Shown: piece by piece, positions 1 to 7,348 of the stretch | Position numbering within the stretch: the first letter of the stretch is position 1 | Layout of the letters: the number at the start of each line of letters is the position of its first letter | Assembly (NCBI RefSeq): GCF_036039175.1 | Contig: NZ_JAYXKP010000001.1 | Span: forward strand, 124,001-188,000 | Direction: 5' to 3' | DNA length: 64,000 bases | DNA from: Marinilactibacillus sp036039175 | GTDB taxonomy: Bacteria; Bacillota; Bacilli; Lactobacillales; Carnobacteriaceae_A | The notes under the pieces: generated by a model | Seen by the model: the letters and a program-made list of their open reading frames with translations, nothing else | Told to the model about the DNA's origin: nothing | Database searches by the model: none | Translations under genes and position numbers: made by a program

Positions 1-1
1 T

Positions 2-172
2 TGTCCGTGGGCAGCAATCGATATCCTCAGTTCTCATCAAGGTTTCAAAAAACGTTATGGTTTCGTTTATGTAAATAGAGAAGATCATGACTTAAAAGAT
101 CTAGCAAGAATCAAAAAAGATAGTTTCTATTTCTATCAAGAAGTGATTAAGAATAATGGATTAACTGAATAG
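2..172 (+). CDS. 6-phospho-beta-glucosidase (GH1), C-terminal fragment
   Basis: The window opens inside this gene; only the last 56 residues and the TAG stop are visible. The fragment reads W-A-A-I-D-I then a KRYGFVYV block and a KKDSFYFYQEVI tail. This is the conserved C-terminus of GH1 6-phospho-beta-glucosidases and aligns with the ends of the two complete GH1 proteins in this window. The family hydrolyses phosphorylated beta-glucosides delivered by a PTS in the cytoplasm. The catalytic glutamates lie upstream of the window, so activity cannot be judged. It ends its transcription unit, with a terminator about 50 bases on. Confidence 0.85.
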   Translation, partial: CPWAAIDILSSHQGFKKRYGFVYVNREDHDLKDLARIKKDSFYFYQEVIKNNGLTE

Positions 173-220
173 CAAAAAGACTGGAATAAGTCTTAATTAA
201 CAATATTTAAAATTTAAAAG

Positions 221-275
221 AAGAAAGCCTTCAAATAATGGATTTAGCATCCTTATTTTGACGGCTTTCTTTTTT
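221..275 (+). terminator. Rho-independent terminator after GH1 gene
   Basis: Two arms of about 20 bases (221-241 and 251-271, few mismatches, core GAAAGCC/GGCTTTC) are followed by a T tract. It ends transcription of the truncated GH1 gene. Confidence 0.85.
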
Positions 276-434
276 AGATCTGTTTAATTTAGAGAAGAGT
301 TAACAAGTTTTAAATCAAAGAGTGTATTAAATAATAAAGTGAAGTGGATAAACAATTGGCCTCTTAAGCTGAAAACCTAAGAGTGTAGTGAATTTAATAT
401 ATGTGTTTGCGAGAGATAAAATTCATAATCAATA

Positions 435-1565
435 CTAGGAGTTTTTTAAATAGTTCGGTCTTTGCGAAGAGCGTTTTTTGAACACCCAGTTCTTTTGAAT
501 ATAAAATCCTATACAAAATATTAGCGCATCTACAGGAATTTTGATAACCCACTCTAAATCAAAAGAAAGAACAGACACCATTGTTTGAACCAGAAATGCT
601 GAAGTCATCATCTCAGCAACAAATAAAACTGTGTAACGATATACTGAACGAGAGGATTGCTTATTTTTGAAGACTAAATATTTGTTTGCCAGAAAATTAA
701 AACAAGCGGATCCAAAACGAGCAAAAATGGTGGCTGCAATAATATAGTAGTTCTGTATCCAATTAGATAATAAGAAAACAAATATAGCAAATAAAAGTAT
801 ATCAATTAAAAAAGAAAAGATTGCTGAAAGACTGTACTTAAAAAATGTTTTATAGATTTTTATTGAATCGATCAGGGGATTAAAATGAGAAGATTCGTTG
901 TTGTCTAAATACACGGTAGAGATTGGTGTTTCTACGATTGAAATGTCCTGATCTTTGAAAAATAAAAGCATATTCATTTCATATTCGTATCTATTTCCTT
1001 CAACTTTTAATAGATCTCCAAGAACTCTTAATGGTATAACTCTCAAGCCAGTTTGGGTATCACTTATGTTGATCCCATGAAAGAGTCTAAGTGTTCCTCT
1101 TGAAAATAGGTTTCCAAAACGACTTCTAAATGGGACAGATTCTTTGTCAAAATTTCTGCAACCCAGTATGACAGAATAACTAGTCGAATAGTATTCTTGA
1201 AGGCAATTCGAAATATCTAATGGTGTATGTTGACCGTCTCCGTCAACTGTAACAACAGCTGACATTTCAGGAAATTCTTTTCTTACATAGTCAAAGGCTG
1301 TTCTCAATGCCTGACCTTTTCCTAGATTTTCGTCATGAGTAAGTAAATGAATATTTGGATCAACTGCTAGCTGATTAAAGATAGCTAAAGTATTAGCGTC
1401 ACTTCCGTCATTTACTAATATGATTGGTGAGCACTCACTAACCTCATTTCGAAGGTCCTGAACAAGCTTAATTAATTTTTCGTCTGGATTTAACGAGGGA
1501 ATTGCTATAATGAAATCTTGATTTTTAGAATAAGACTTTAGGCAGTCTTTTGTTTGCTTACTCAA
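435..1565 (-). CDS. GT2 glycosyltransferase fused to a GtrA-like membrane domain
   Basis: 376 aa with the preferred start. The N-terminal half is a family 2 (DPM1/polyprenyl-phosphate type) glycosyltransferase: AIPSLNP, NDGSD and the metal-binding VDGDGQH motif are visible. The C-terminal ~120 residues hold four hydrophobic segments typical of GtrA, a family thought to move lipid-linked sugars across the membrane. Such enzymes transfer a sugar to undecaprenyl phosphate for cell-wall or teichoic acid decoration; the sugar is unknown. I chose a TTG start at 1565 because AAAGGAGG lies 7 bases before it and a sigma-A promoter sits just upstream. The ATG at 1607 would place the -10 box and ribosome site inside the coding region. 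Confidence 0.85.
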   Translation of the reverse strand: MSKQTKDCLKSYSKNQDFIIAIPSLNPDEKLIKLVQDLRNEVSECSPIILVNDGSDANTLAIFNQLAVDPNIHLLTHDENLGKGQALRTAFDYVRKEFPEMSAVVTVDGDGQHTPLDISNCLQEYYSTSYSVILGCRNFDKESVPFRSRFGNLFSRGTLRLFHGINISDTQTGLRVIPLRVLGDLLKVEGNRYEYEMNMLLFFKDQDISIVETPISTVYLDNNESSHFNPLIDSIKIYKTFFKYSLSAIFSFLIDILLFAIFVFLLSNWIQNYYIIAATIFARFGSACFNFLANKYLVFKNKQSSRSVYRYTVLFVAEMMTSAFLVQTMVSVLSFDLEWVIKIPVDALIFCIGFYIQKNWVFKKRSSQRPNYLKNS

Positions 1566-1586
1566 AAAGAGACCTCCTTTACTATC

Positions 1587-1614
1587 AGTATAGTAAAGTT
1601 TAGCCATTCTTCAA
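1587..1614 (-). promoter_or_regulatory. Sigma-A promoter of the GT2-GtrA gene
   Basis: On the minus strand TTGAAG and TATACT are separated by 16 bases. The expected start point falls just before the AAAGGAGG ribosome site, which supports the TTG start at 1565. Confidence 0.6.
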
Positions 1615-1640
1615 AATGTTATATCTTGAAACGACTCATC

Positions 1641-1674
1641 AAAAAAGGAGTTACCCATTATTAGGCAACTCCTT
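1641..1674 (-). terminator. Terminator after aldo/keto reductase
   Basis: On the minus strand AAGGAGTTGCC pairs with an arm ending AACTCCTT and runs into six T residues. It separates the reductase gene from the downstream glycosyltransferase gene. Confidence 0.8.
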
Positions 1675-1693
1675 AAAGCATTCATCATTCATT

Positions 1694-2506
1694 TTATTTT
1701 CTTACGTCGTCCATTTGCATTAGTTGTTTCATATCTTCTTCTGAAATTTCAAAGTCGACTTCCTTGTTTTGAACGATACGTTCTTCGTGAGTAGATTTTG
1801 GTAAAGGTAACGTATCTCTTTCTAGACAGTATCTAATCAATAATTGAGCTGGAGTAACATCATATTTATCAGCTAATGCTTTGATGTCATCATTTTTCAA
1901 AAGCTCGCCAGTTGCTAGTGGAGAATAAGCCTCAACTACAATATTGTGCTCTTTACAAAATGCTAGTAGATCTTCTTGGTCTCGTCCTACATAAAAAGGA
2001 ATTTGATTTGCCATCGGCACAATATCACAATTGTCTAATAATGCTTGGATATCCTTGATCTCAAAGTTTGAAACGCCGATTGCTTTAATTTTACCTTCAT
2101 TGTATAACTGTTCCATTGCTTTCCAAGATTGAATATTACCTTCAGTACAGTCTTTTCCGATTTCATCCCAAGGCCATGGGGCATGGATTAAATATAAGTC
2201 TAAATAATCAACATCAAGATTTGTAATAGTTTCATCAAATGCTTTTAAAGTTTCTTCGAATCCTTTGATTTGAGCTGGTAGTTTACTTGTAATAAACACT
2301 TCTTCTCTTGGTAGATCGAAGTCCTTGATTGCTTTTCCAACATTTTTCTCATTTTGGTAAGCTAGTGCAGTATCGATGTGTGTATAGCCATTTTTCAATG
2401 CCATCGTGACTGAATCGTAAGCTTCGTCATTCGGGATTTGCCAAGTACCGAAACCGATTTTTGGTATTTCAACATCATTATGGAACTTAAAGTTTGCATT
2501 ATTCAT
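1694..2506 (-). CDS. Aldo/keto reductase (2,5-diketogluconate reductase type)
   Basis: 270 aa, the full length of this family. An NAD(P)H-dependent TIM-barrel reductase for aldehydes, ketones or dicarbonyls in the cytosol. Visible signatures are GFGTWQ near the N-terminus, the catalytic Asp/Tyr block HIDTALAYQNE, the catalytic Lys in FITSKL, the His in YLIHAP, GVSNF and the C-terminal PKSTHEERI cofactor segment. ATG start with GGAGG 10 bases upstream. It is single and divergent from a small membrane protein, sharing a region with a perfect palindrome. The physiological substrate cannot be read from sequence; methylglyoxal detoxification is one common role in the family. Confidence 0.9.
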   Translation of the reverse strand: MNNANFKFHNDVEIPKIGFGTWQIPNDEAYDSVTMALKNGYTHIDTALAYQNEKNVGKAIKDFDLPREEVFITSKLPAQIKGFEETLKAFDETITNLDVDYLDLYLIHAPWPWDEIGKDCTEGNIQSWKAMEQLYNEGKIKAIGVSNFEIKDIQALLDNCDIVPMANQIPFYVGRDQEDLLAFCKEHNIVVEAYSPLATGELLKNDDIKALADKYDVTPAQLLIRYCLERDTLPLPKSTHEERIVQNKEVDFEISEEDMKQLMQMDDVRK

Positions 2507-2533
2507 AAATTAAACAATCCTCCATTACAATTT

Positions 2534-2563
2534 TTGACTACGGTTATTATTTTACAGTAAAAT
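2534..2563 (+). promoter_or_regulatory. Promoter of the small membrane protein gene
   Basis: TTGACT and TAAAAT are separated by 18 bases, about 60 bases before the ATG at 2626. The -10 box abuts the palindrome at 2563-2586. Confidence 0.5.
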
Positions 2564-2586
2564 TAAATGTAAGTCTTTACATTTAA
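2563..2586. promoter_or_regulatory. Perfect palindrome, probable operator
   Basis: Arms TTAAATGTAA and TTACATTTAA (10 of 10 matched) flank a 4-base centre. It lies in the divergent region between the aldo/keto reductase and the small membrane protein, where the plus-strand transcript should start. This fits a dimeric repressor or MerR-type regulator; the regulator is not encoded next to it. Confidence 0.55.
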
Positions 2587-2625
2587 CTCAGTCAGCAAAA
2601 TATTTACTAAAAAGGAGAAAGTACA

Positions 2626-2970
2626 ATGGAATGGTTTGCGTTTGCATGCTTTACGATTGGATCGAGTTTAATTCTCTATGCAATGATATTGATCTTAAAA
2701 GGACGCATAAATAATAGAATAGTTAGGATATACGCAGTGAATCAGTATGTAGTGAGAAGTTATTCGGAAAGTACAGGGTTGCTACACAAACGTTTAAGAG
2801 TTCTGATTGTCTCCAGTACAGTTTTATTTATACTATTGAGTTGGACAGCGTTGATTAATCTGTTTACTGGGACGAATAATCTTTTTTTCTGGAGTCTAGC
2901 AGGTATGATAGTCATTCTCTGTTTTCAACCTTTAGTGGCATGGATCTTGAATAAAAATAATGGCAAGTAA
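2626..2970 (+). CDS. Small membrane protein of unknown function
   Basis: 114 aa with three predicted hydrophobic helices (about residues 4-24, 58-80 and 87-108) and a basic loop of about 30 residues after the first helix. I do not recognise a family. The start is supported by AAAGGAG 7 bases before the ATG. It is monocistronic, with a TTGACT/TAAAAT promoter upstream and a strong terminator after it. Its only contextual link is the palindrome-containing region shared with the divergent aldo/keto reductase, so the two may be co-regulated; this is inference. Confidence 0.7.
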   Translation: MEWFAFACFTIGSSLILYAMILILKGRINNRIVRIYAVNQYVVRSYSESTGLLHKRLRVLIVSSTVLFILLSWTALINLFTGTNNLFFWSLAGMIVILCFQPLVAWILNKNNGK

Positions 2971-2983
2971 ATAGAAAGCTAAA

Positions 2984-3026
2984 TAAAAGTCCGCTAGCAT
3001 CTGATTTAGATACTAGCGGACTTTTA
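2984..3026. terminator. Bidirectional terminator
   Basis: Arms of 13-14 bases (AAAAGTCCGCTAG and CTAGCGGACTTTT) lie between converging genes, with T-rich sequence on either strand. Confidence 0.85.
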
Positions 3027-3055
3027 TTATTCTTGAAGCAATACTTTAAATTAGC

Positions 3056-3946
3056 TTATGAAAGTGGTGTACCACCTGTAATACCGAAAATCTGACCAGT
3101 AACATAATTTGCTTTTTCAGAAGCAAGATAAACATACATGTCAGCTAATTCAGCTGGTTGTCCCGCTCTTTTAAGTGGAACTTGTTTACCAAATTCTGGG
3201 ATAGCATCTTCTGGTTGCCCACCAGATACTTGCAATGCAGTCCATACTGGACCTGGAGCAATTGAGTTCACGCGGATACCTTTTGGTGCAAGTTGTTTTC
3301 CTAAACCAATTGTGAATCCTCTAATAGCATACTTAGTAGAAGCATAATCTAATAAGTTTTCAGATGGATCGTATCCTTGTACAGAAGAAGTTGTAATAAT
3401 AGAAGCTCCTGCAGAAAGGTGAGGAATAGCCGCTTGAATTGACCAGAACATAGAGTAAATATTTGTTTCAAAAGTGCTTGTTAATTGTTCTGTTGTAATA
3501 TCCTCAATATTTGAGACAGCTTGCTGTTTACCAGCAACTAAAGCTAGTACATCAAGTCCACCTAATTCGGAAACAGCTTTTTCAACCATTCCTTTAGAAA
3601 ATTCTTCGCTTCTTAAATCTCCTGGGATAAGAACAGCTTTTTTACCTTCAGCTTCAATTAATTGTTTAACATCGTCTGCATCTGGTTGTTCTTCTGGAAG
3701 ATAGTTGATAGCGACGTCAGCACCTTCACGTGCATAGGCAATTGCTGCGGCACGACCGATACCAGAATCTCCTCCGGTAACTAAAACACGCTTGCCTTTT
3801 AATTGTCCATTTCCTACATAAGATGTTTCTCCACAGTCAGGCACTGGATTCATATCTTTTTGAAGACCTGGAGGTGTCTGAGGTTGCTTAGGAAATTCTC
3901 CGTTGAAATATTGATCTAATGGATTGACATTTTGTTCATTACTCAT
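3056..3946 (-). CDS. Short-chain dehydrogenase/reductase with N-terminal extension (YhdF-like)
   Basis: 296 aa. A Rossmann-fold NAD(P)-dependent oxidoreductase. The first ~45 residues, rich in Pro and Gln, are the extension typical of the YhdF/glucose-ribitol dehydrogenase-like SDR group. Then come the cofactor motif TGGDSGIGRAA, the structural AGK motif, the SS catalytic serine region and the YASTK catalytic Tyr-Lys, ending with a TGQIFGITGG C-terminus. GGGAG lies before the ATG, and a good promoter is upstream. In Bacillus, relatives are general stress genes; the substrate here is unknown. Monocistronic, and convergent with the small membrane protein. Confidence 0.88.
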   Translation of the reverse strand: MSNEQNVNPLDQYFNGEFPKQPQTPPGLQKDMNPVPDCGETSYVGNGQLKGKRVLVTGGDSGIGRAAAIAYAREGADVAINYLPEEQPDADDVKQLIEAEGKKAVLIPGDLRSEEFSKGMVEKAVSELGGLDVLALVAGKQQAVSNIEDITTEQLTSTFETNIYSMFWSIQAAIPHLSAGASIITTSSVQGYDPSENLLDYASTKYAIRGFTIGLGKQLAPKGIRVNSIAPGPVWTALQVSGGQPEDAIPEFGKQVPLKRAGQPAELADMYVYLASEKANYVTGQIFGITGGTPLS

Positions 3947-3981
3947 TCTAAAAATCTCTCCCTTAAATTTAATATGTACCT

Positions 3982-4010
3982 ATCATAAACCCAGGGGGCA
4001 TAGTCTCCAA
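3982..4010 (-). promoter_or_regulatory. Sigma-A promoter of the SDR gene
   Basis: On the minus strand TTGGAG and TATGAT are separated by exactly 17 bases, ending about 36 bases before the ATG. Confidence 0.55.
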
Positions 4011-4371
4011 ATGAAACGCTCAAGTACTAAATATAAAATAATATAAATAGAATTGGGAGTGTTTATAACTAATCTAACAAATGGGTTAAACATACATTAA
4101 AAATCAAAATTATCTATTTATGACAAAATCAATTTAAATAGCCTATAAAAGCGATTAATAGTAGATTGGTATTCTAAATATGACATTTACAATTGTTAGT
4201 GAAATTGTAATCAATCATTAAAAGTCAAACGATTTTAACAGTACATATTTAACATTTTTTATTTGAATAAATAAAAATTTAGAATGTTATATATAGGTAA
4301 AAAGCTTTTAAAATAAGTTTTTATATCTATTTAATCAATAGATGTCACGAAATGTCCACAAGTTAAGTTGT
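4011..4371. other. AT-rich intergenic region without a gene
   Basis: About 360 bases, very AT-rich, with stops in all frames. I see no RNA gene, terminator or convincing repeat. It separates the divergent SDR and WxL promoters and may hold regulatory sites for the surface locus. Confidence 0.5.
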
Positions 4372-4400
4372 TTGAATAGTTATATTAGTGATAGTATGAT
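4372..4400 (+). promoter_or_regulatory. Promoter of the WxL surface locus
   Basis: TTGAAT and TATGAT with a 17-base spacer. The predicted start point (~4407) leaves a leader of about 80-90 bases before the ribosome-site-like GGGGG at 4486. Confidence 0.6.
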
Positions 4401-4489
4401 GGAAATAATAAATAGATTTGACTAGGGCTTTTTCCTACAAAACTTTATTGTCCTATTTAATTAAACTAAAACATACTGATAGTCAGGGG

Positions 4490-6700
4490 GTGGTTAGAAT
4501 AGTTAAATTTAAAAAAATCATTATTATTTTTAATTTCATAATTATTTTGGCACTACTTATCCAATATGTTTCTCCTGTTATTGCGGAGACGCTTAATCGA
4601 AGTGATGCTGAAACGGAAGAAATTCAGGATGATGAATTGGAACTTTTAATGGAGTCTGAGGGATTAGAAGATGCAAACAAAGACGTTGACAGCGAAGTAG
4701 AAGAAATTGAACAGTTGAATAATGAGATCGCAGAACAAGAACCAGAGCAAGAACCGGAACAAGAACAAGAACAAGAACAAGAACAAGAACAAGAACAAGA
4801 ACCAGAACAAGAACCAGAGCAAGAACCAGAACAAGAACAAGAACCAGAACAAGAACCAGAGCAAGAGCAAGAACCAGAGCAAGAACCGGAACAAGAACAA
4901 GAACAAGAACAAGAACAAGAACAAGAACAAGAACCAGAACAAGAACCAGAGCAAGAACCAGAACAAGAACAAGAACCAGAACAAGAACCAGAGCAAGAGC
5001 AAGAACCAGAGCAAGAACCGGAACAAGAACAAGAACAAGAACAAGAACAAGAACAAGAACAAGAACCAGAACAAGAACCAGAGCAAGAACCAGAACAAGA
5101 ACAAGAACCAGAACAAGAACCAGAGCAAGAGCAAGAACCAGAGCAAGAACCGGAACAAGAACAAGAACAAGAACAAGAACCAGAGCAAGAACCGGAACAA
5201 GAACAAGAACCAGAGCAAGAACCAGAGCAAGAACTAGAACCAGAACCAGAACCAGAGCAAAAACCAGATCCGGAATCGGAGCAAGAAGCTATTGAAGAAA
5301 ATATTTCACTATTCCGGGCAGCAGCGGTTGACGCTGGAATATTAAATAATTCTATACTATCAGTGACGAATACTAGAGTGAACAATCAAGATAGAATTAC
5401 GCTCACTTTAAGAGGTACGGGTGTAGTAGATCTTGCGCTTTTAAGAACATCTACAGTCATTTTTAATCTTCCACCAGAACTTATGAATGGTATTGTAAAT
5501 AGAACAGGTAGAACAGAGATTCCTAGACTTCTTAATTTAGGATCACAGATTACGAATTATAATGCGAACCAAATTGGCTTAGATACAGCTAACGATCAGG
5601 TCTTTATAACGATGTCTACTTCATTGCTTAATCTTAGTTTAGGAGGGAATTACACTTATTCAGTTAATCTATTCTATGATAGATTACCATTTGTTAGTAA
5701 TGGAACTTATAACTTTAGTGCAGCTTTAATTACAGGAGGCTCCCTTCTAGACCTTGATTTGATCAATCAAAATAGAGCTACTACAACTTTACAAGAAACG
5801 AATCCGACGGTACCCCCTCTAACCTTTACTACACCAGTATTTTCGACGGAGAGTACGATTCGGGGAACTGGAGTACCGGGATACACTGCTAGAATAACTG
5901 TTGGAGGACAGAGCTTCACTTCAGTAGTAGCTAGCAATGGAACATTCGCAGTAAATATTGGAGCTCGAACCGCAGGTACGATTATCCGAGGAGTGCAAGT
6001 AAGAGAAAATGTTTTGTTGAGTTCAGAAATCACTACTACAGTCATTCAAAGACCAAATCCTCCCAATCTGCTAGAGATTTATTATCAAGATACAGTGGTC
6101 AGAGGGACAGCGCCACCTAATACTACAGTTCGACTCACTATTGGAACGCAAACTTATTCAGGTCCTGTTGGTAACGATGGAAGTTTTGCCATCAATATTC
6201 AATCCGCTCGAGCAGAAGGTACTCAAATCTCTGCTGTAACGATTAACGCTCAGCAACATACTAGTTTACCTGGAGAAACAGTTGTACTCGGAAGTGGACT
6301 ATCTTTAGTATCTGTCCCTGAAACAATGCCTTTTGGTACTCATAGTTTAGAAAATGTTGATTCGTTAATGCCGTTGGCTGATTCTAATTGGGCCATTCGC
6401 GTTCAAGACACCCGTGCAACAGGCAGTCGTTGGCGTTTGGATGCTACATTAGCGCATCCCTTAAGAGCAAGAACGATGCGGAGTGAATTACCTGAAGCGT
6501 TAGTCTTCGTTGATCAAAACAATCAAATGACTCCATTATCAAGTTCTGCATTAACGGTTTTTTCAGGAACAACCACTTCTAGGGAGCCAGTGAATATATC
6601 ATGGACTACAAATAGAGGGCCGATGCTTCAAATAGTACCGGAAGCTATGGCAGACACTTACAGTACAACTATTACCTGGACACTATCAGATGTCCCTTAA
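4490..6700 (+). CDS. WxL-domain cell-surface protein with E/Q/P repeat stalk
   Basis: About 736 aa. Order: hydrophobic export signal ending ...SPVIA; acidic segment; Glu-Gln/Glu-Pro repeat stalk of ~175 residues; a beta-rich region; two Ig-like repeats of ~75 residues (each RGT..P then GTFAVNI or GSFAINI); and a C-terminal WxL domain with SRWRLDAT and the terminal TITWTLSDVP. WxL domains bind peptidoglycan non-covalently, so this is a secreted wall protein with an extended spacer. The start is unclear. The TTG at 4418 has no ribosome site; GTG at 4490 is in frame just before the signal; and GGGGG at 4486-4490 is best spaced for a non-standard ATA at 4499. It leads a three-gene WxL locus. Confidence 0.8.
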   Translation: MVRIVKFKKIIIIFNFIIILALLIQYVSPVIAETLNRSDAETEEIQDDELELLMESEGLEDANKDVDSEVEEIEQLNNEIAEQEPEQEPEQEQEQEQEQEQEQEPEQEPEQEPEQEQEPEQEPEQEQEPEQEPEQEQEQEQEQEQEQEPEQEPEQEPEQEQEPEQEPEQEQEPEQEPEQEQEQEQEQEQEQEPEQEPEQEPEQEQEPEQEPEQEQEPEQEPEQEQEQEQEPEQEPEQEQEPEQEPEQELEPEPEPEQKPDPESEQEAIEENISLFRAAAVDAGILNNSILSVTNTRVNNQDRITLTLRGTGVVDLALLRTSTVIFNLPPELMNGIVNRTGRTEIPRLLNLGSQITNYNANQIGLDTANDQVFITMSTSLLNLSLGGNYTYSVNLFYDRLPFVSNGTYNFSAALITGGSLLDLDLINQNRATTTLQETNPTVPPLTFTTPVFSTESTIRGTGVPGYTARITVGGQSFTSVVASNGTFAVNIGARTAGTIIRGVQVRENVLLSSEITTTVIQRPNPPNLLEIYYQDTVVRGTAPPNTTVRLTIGTQTYSGPVGNDGSFAINIQSARAEGTQISAVTINAQQHTSLPGETVVLGSGLSLVSVPETMPFGTHSLENVDSLMPLADSNWAIRVQDTRATGSRWRLDATLAHPLRARTMRSELPEALVFVDQNNQMTPLSSSALTVFSGTTTSREPVNISWTTNRGPMLQIVPEAMADTYSTTITWTLSDVP
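4756..5151 (+). repeat. Three tandem 132-bp repeats inside the WxL gene
   Basis: The landmark CCGG recurs at 4754, 4886, 5018 and 5150, exactly 132 bases apart, and the intervening sequence looks near identical in each copy. Each unit encodes 44 residues (22 EQ or EP dipeptides) and is itself made of GAACAA/GAACCA hexamers. Partial repeats extend to ~5265. Unit gain or loss keeps the reading frame. Confidence 0.9.
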
Positions 6701-6748
6701 CTTGTGATTCAACTATAAAAAAACTACATTCCTTAAGGAGGAAAAATA

Positions 6749-7348
6749 ATGAATTTAAAGAAAAAAATTATTGGCGGATTAGGATTAGGATTATTACTAG
6801 GAGCTATCTCACCAATCGTAGCTCAAGCTGCGGTTGTAGACACGGATACGACTGAGGCAACTGTAACATTCGAAGGTGGAGCTTTGGACTTGGTTGATGC
6901 TCCAACGGCAATCACTTTCGGTACAGTTGATTTATCAGCTGACGAAGAAACATATCTAGGTGCTAGTGTTGCTACAGCGGATGACAATGGATTACTCGAA
7001 GTAGCTGATTCAAGAGGAAATCAAGAAGGATGGCATATCATCGCTTCTATGACAGGTTTCACACAGGACGGAGAACCTTCACTACCAGGAAGTACTCTTA
7101 CTTTTGATACGCCAGACTTTGATACTACAAGTACAATTGCTGATACTGCGCCAGTATTAAGTGGGATGACTATCAGTGCAGATGCTACTGCTATACCAAT
7201 TAATGCGTTAGCTGGAACAGGTATGGGACGTTCATTCTACGATTGGACGACTGAAGGGGACGTAGAGCTATTTGTACCTGCTGGTGCTGGAGAAGCTGGT
7301 ACTCACACTGCAACAATAACTTGGTCATTAGATGATACACCGTCTTAA
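6749..7348 (+). CDS. Small WxL-domain surface protein
   Basis: 199 aa. An N-terminal signal peptide (basic MNLKKK, hydrophobic GLGLGLLLGAI, cleavage after AQA) is followed by an almost pure WxL domain. Visible are the repeated ITFGTVDLS beta strand, a GWHIIASM first motif and the terminal TITWSLDDTPS second motif. The protein is predicted to be secreted and to attach non-covalently to peptidoglycan or to its WxL-binding partner. A clear AAGGAGG lies before the ATG. It sits 48 bases after the large WxL gene and overlaps the DUF916 gene, so the three are probably co-transcribed. Confidence 0.92.
   Translation: MNLKKKIIGGLGLGLLLGAISPIVAQAAVVDTDTTEATVTFEGGALDLVDAPTAITFGTVDLSADEETYLGASVATADDNGLLEVADSRGNQEGWHIIASMTGFTQDGEPSLPGSTLTFDTPDFDTTSTIADTAPVLSGMTISADATAIPINALAGTGMGRSFYDWTTEGDVELFVPAGAGEAGTHTATITWSLDDTPS

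Noticed and set aside
361..383. CTCTTA...TAAGAG inverted repeat near the end of the GT2-GtrA gene
   Set aside because: Only six base pairs and no T tract on the relevant strand, so not called a terminator.
3138..3704. Plus-strand open frames opposite the SDR gene
   Set aside because: No promoter or ribosome site; the minus-strand gene has intact catalytic motifs throughout.
4754..5265. Tandem repeats as a possible CRISPR array
   Set aside because: The units are contiguous, coding and without unique spacers; there are no cas genes.
4624..5385. Long open frames on both strands through the repeat region (Ser/Cys/Gly-rich, Leu/Phe-rich and Asn/Lys-rich)
   Set aside because: The hexamer repeat contains no stop codon in several frames, so long shadow frames are expected. 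They have no ribosome sites and their composition is only that of the repeat.
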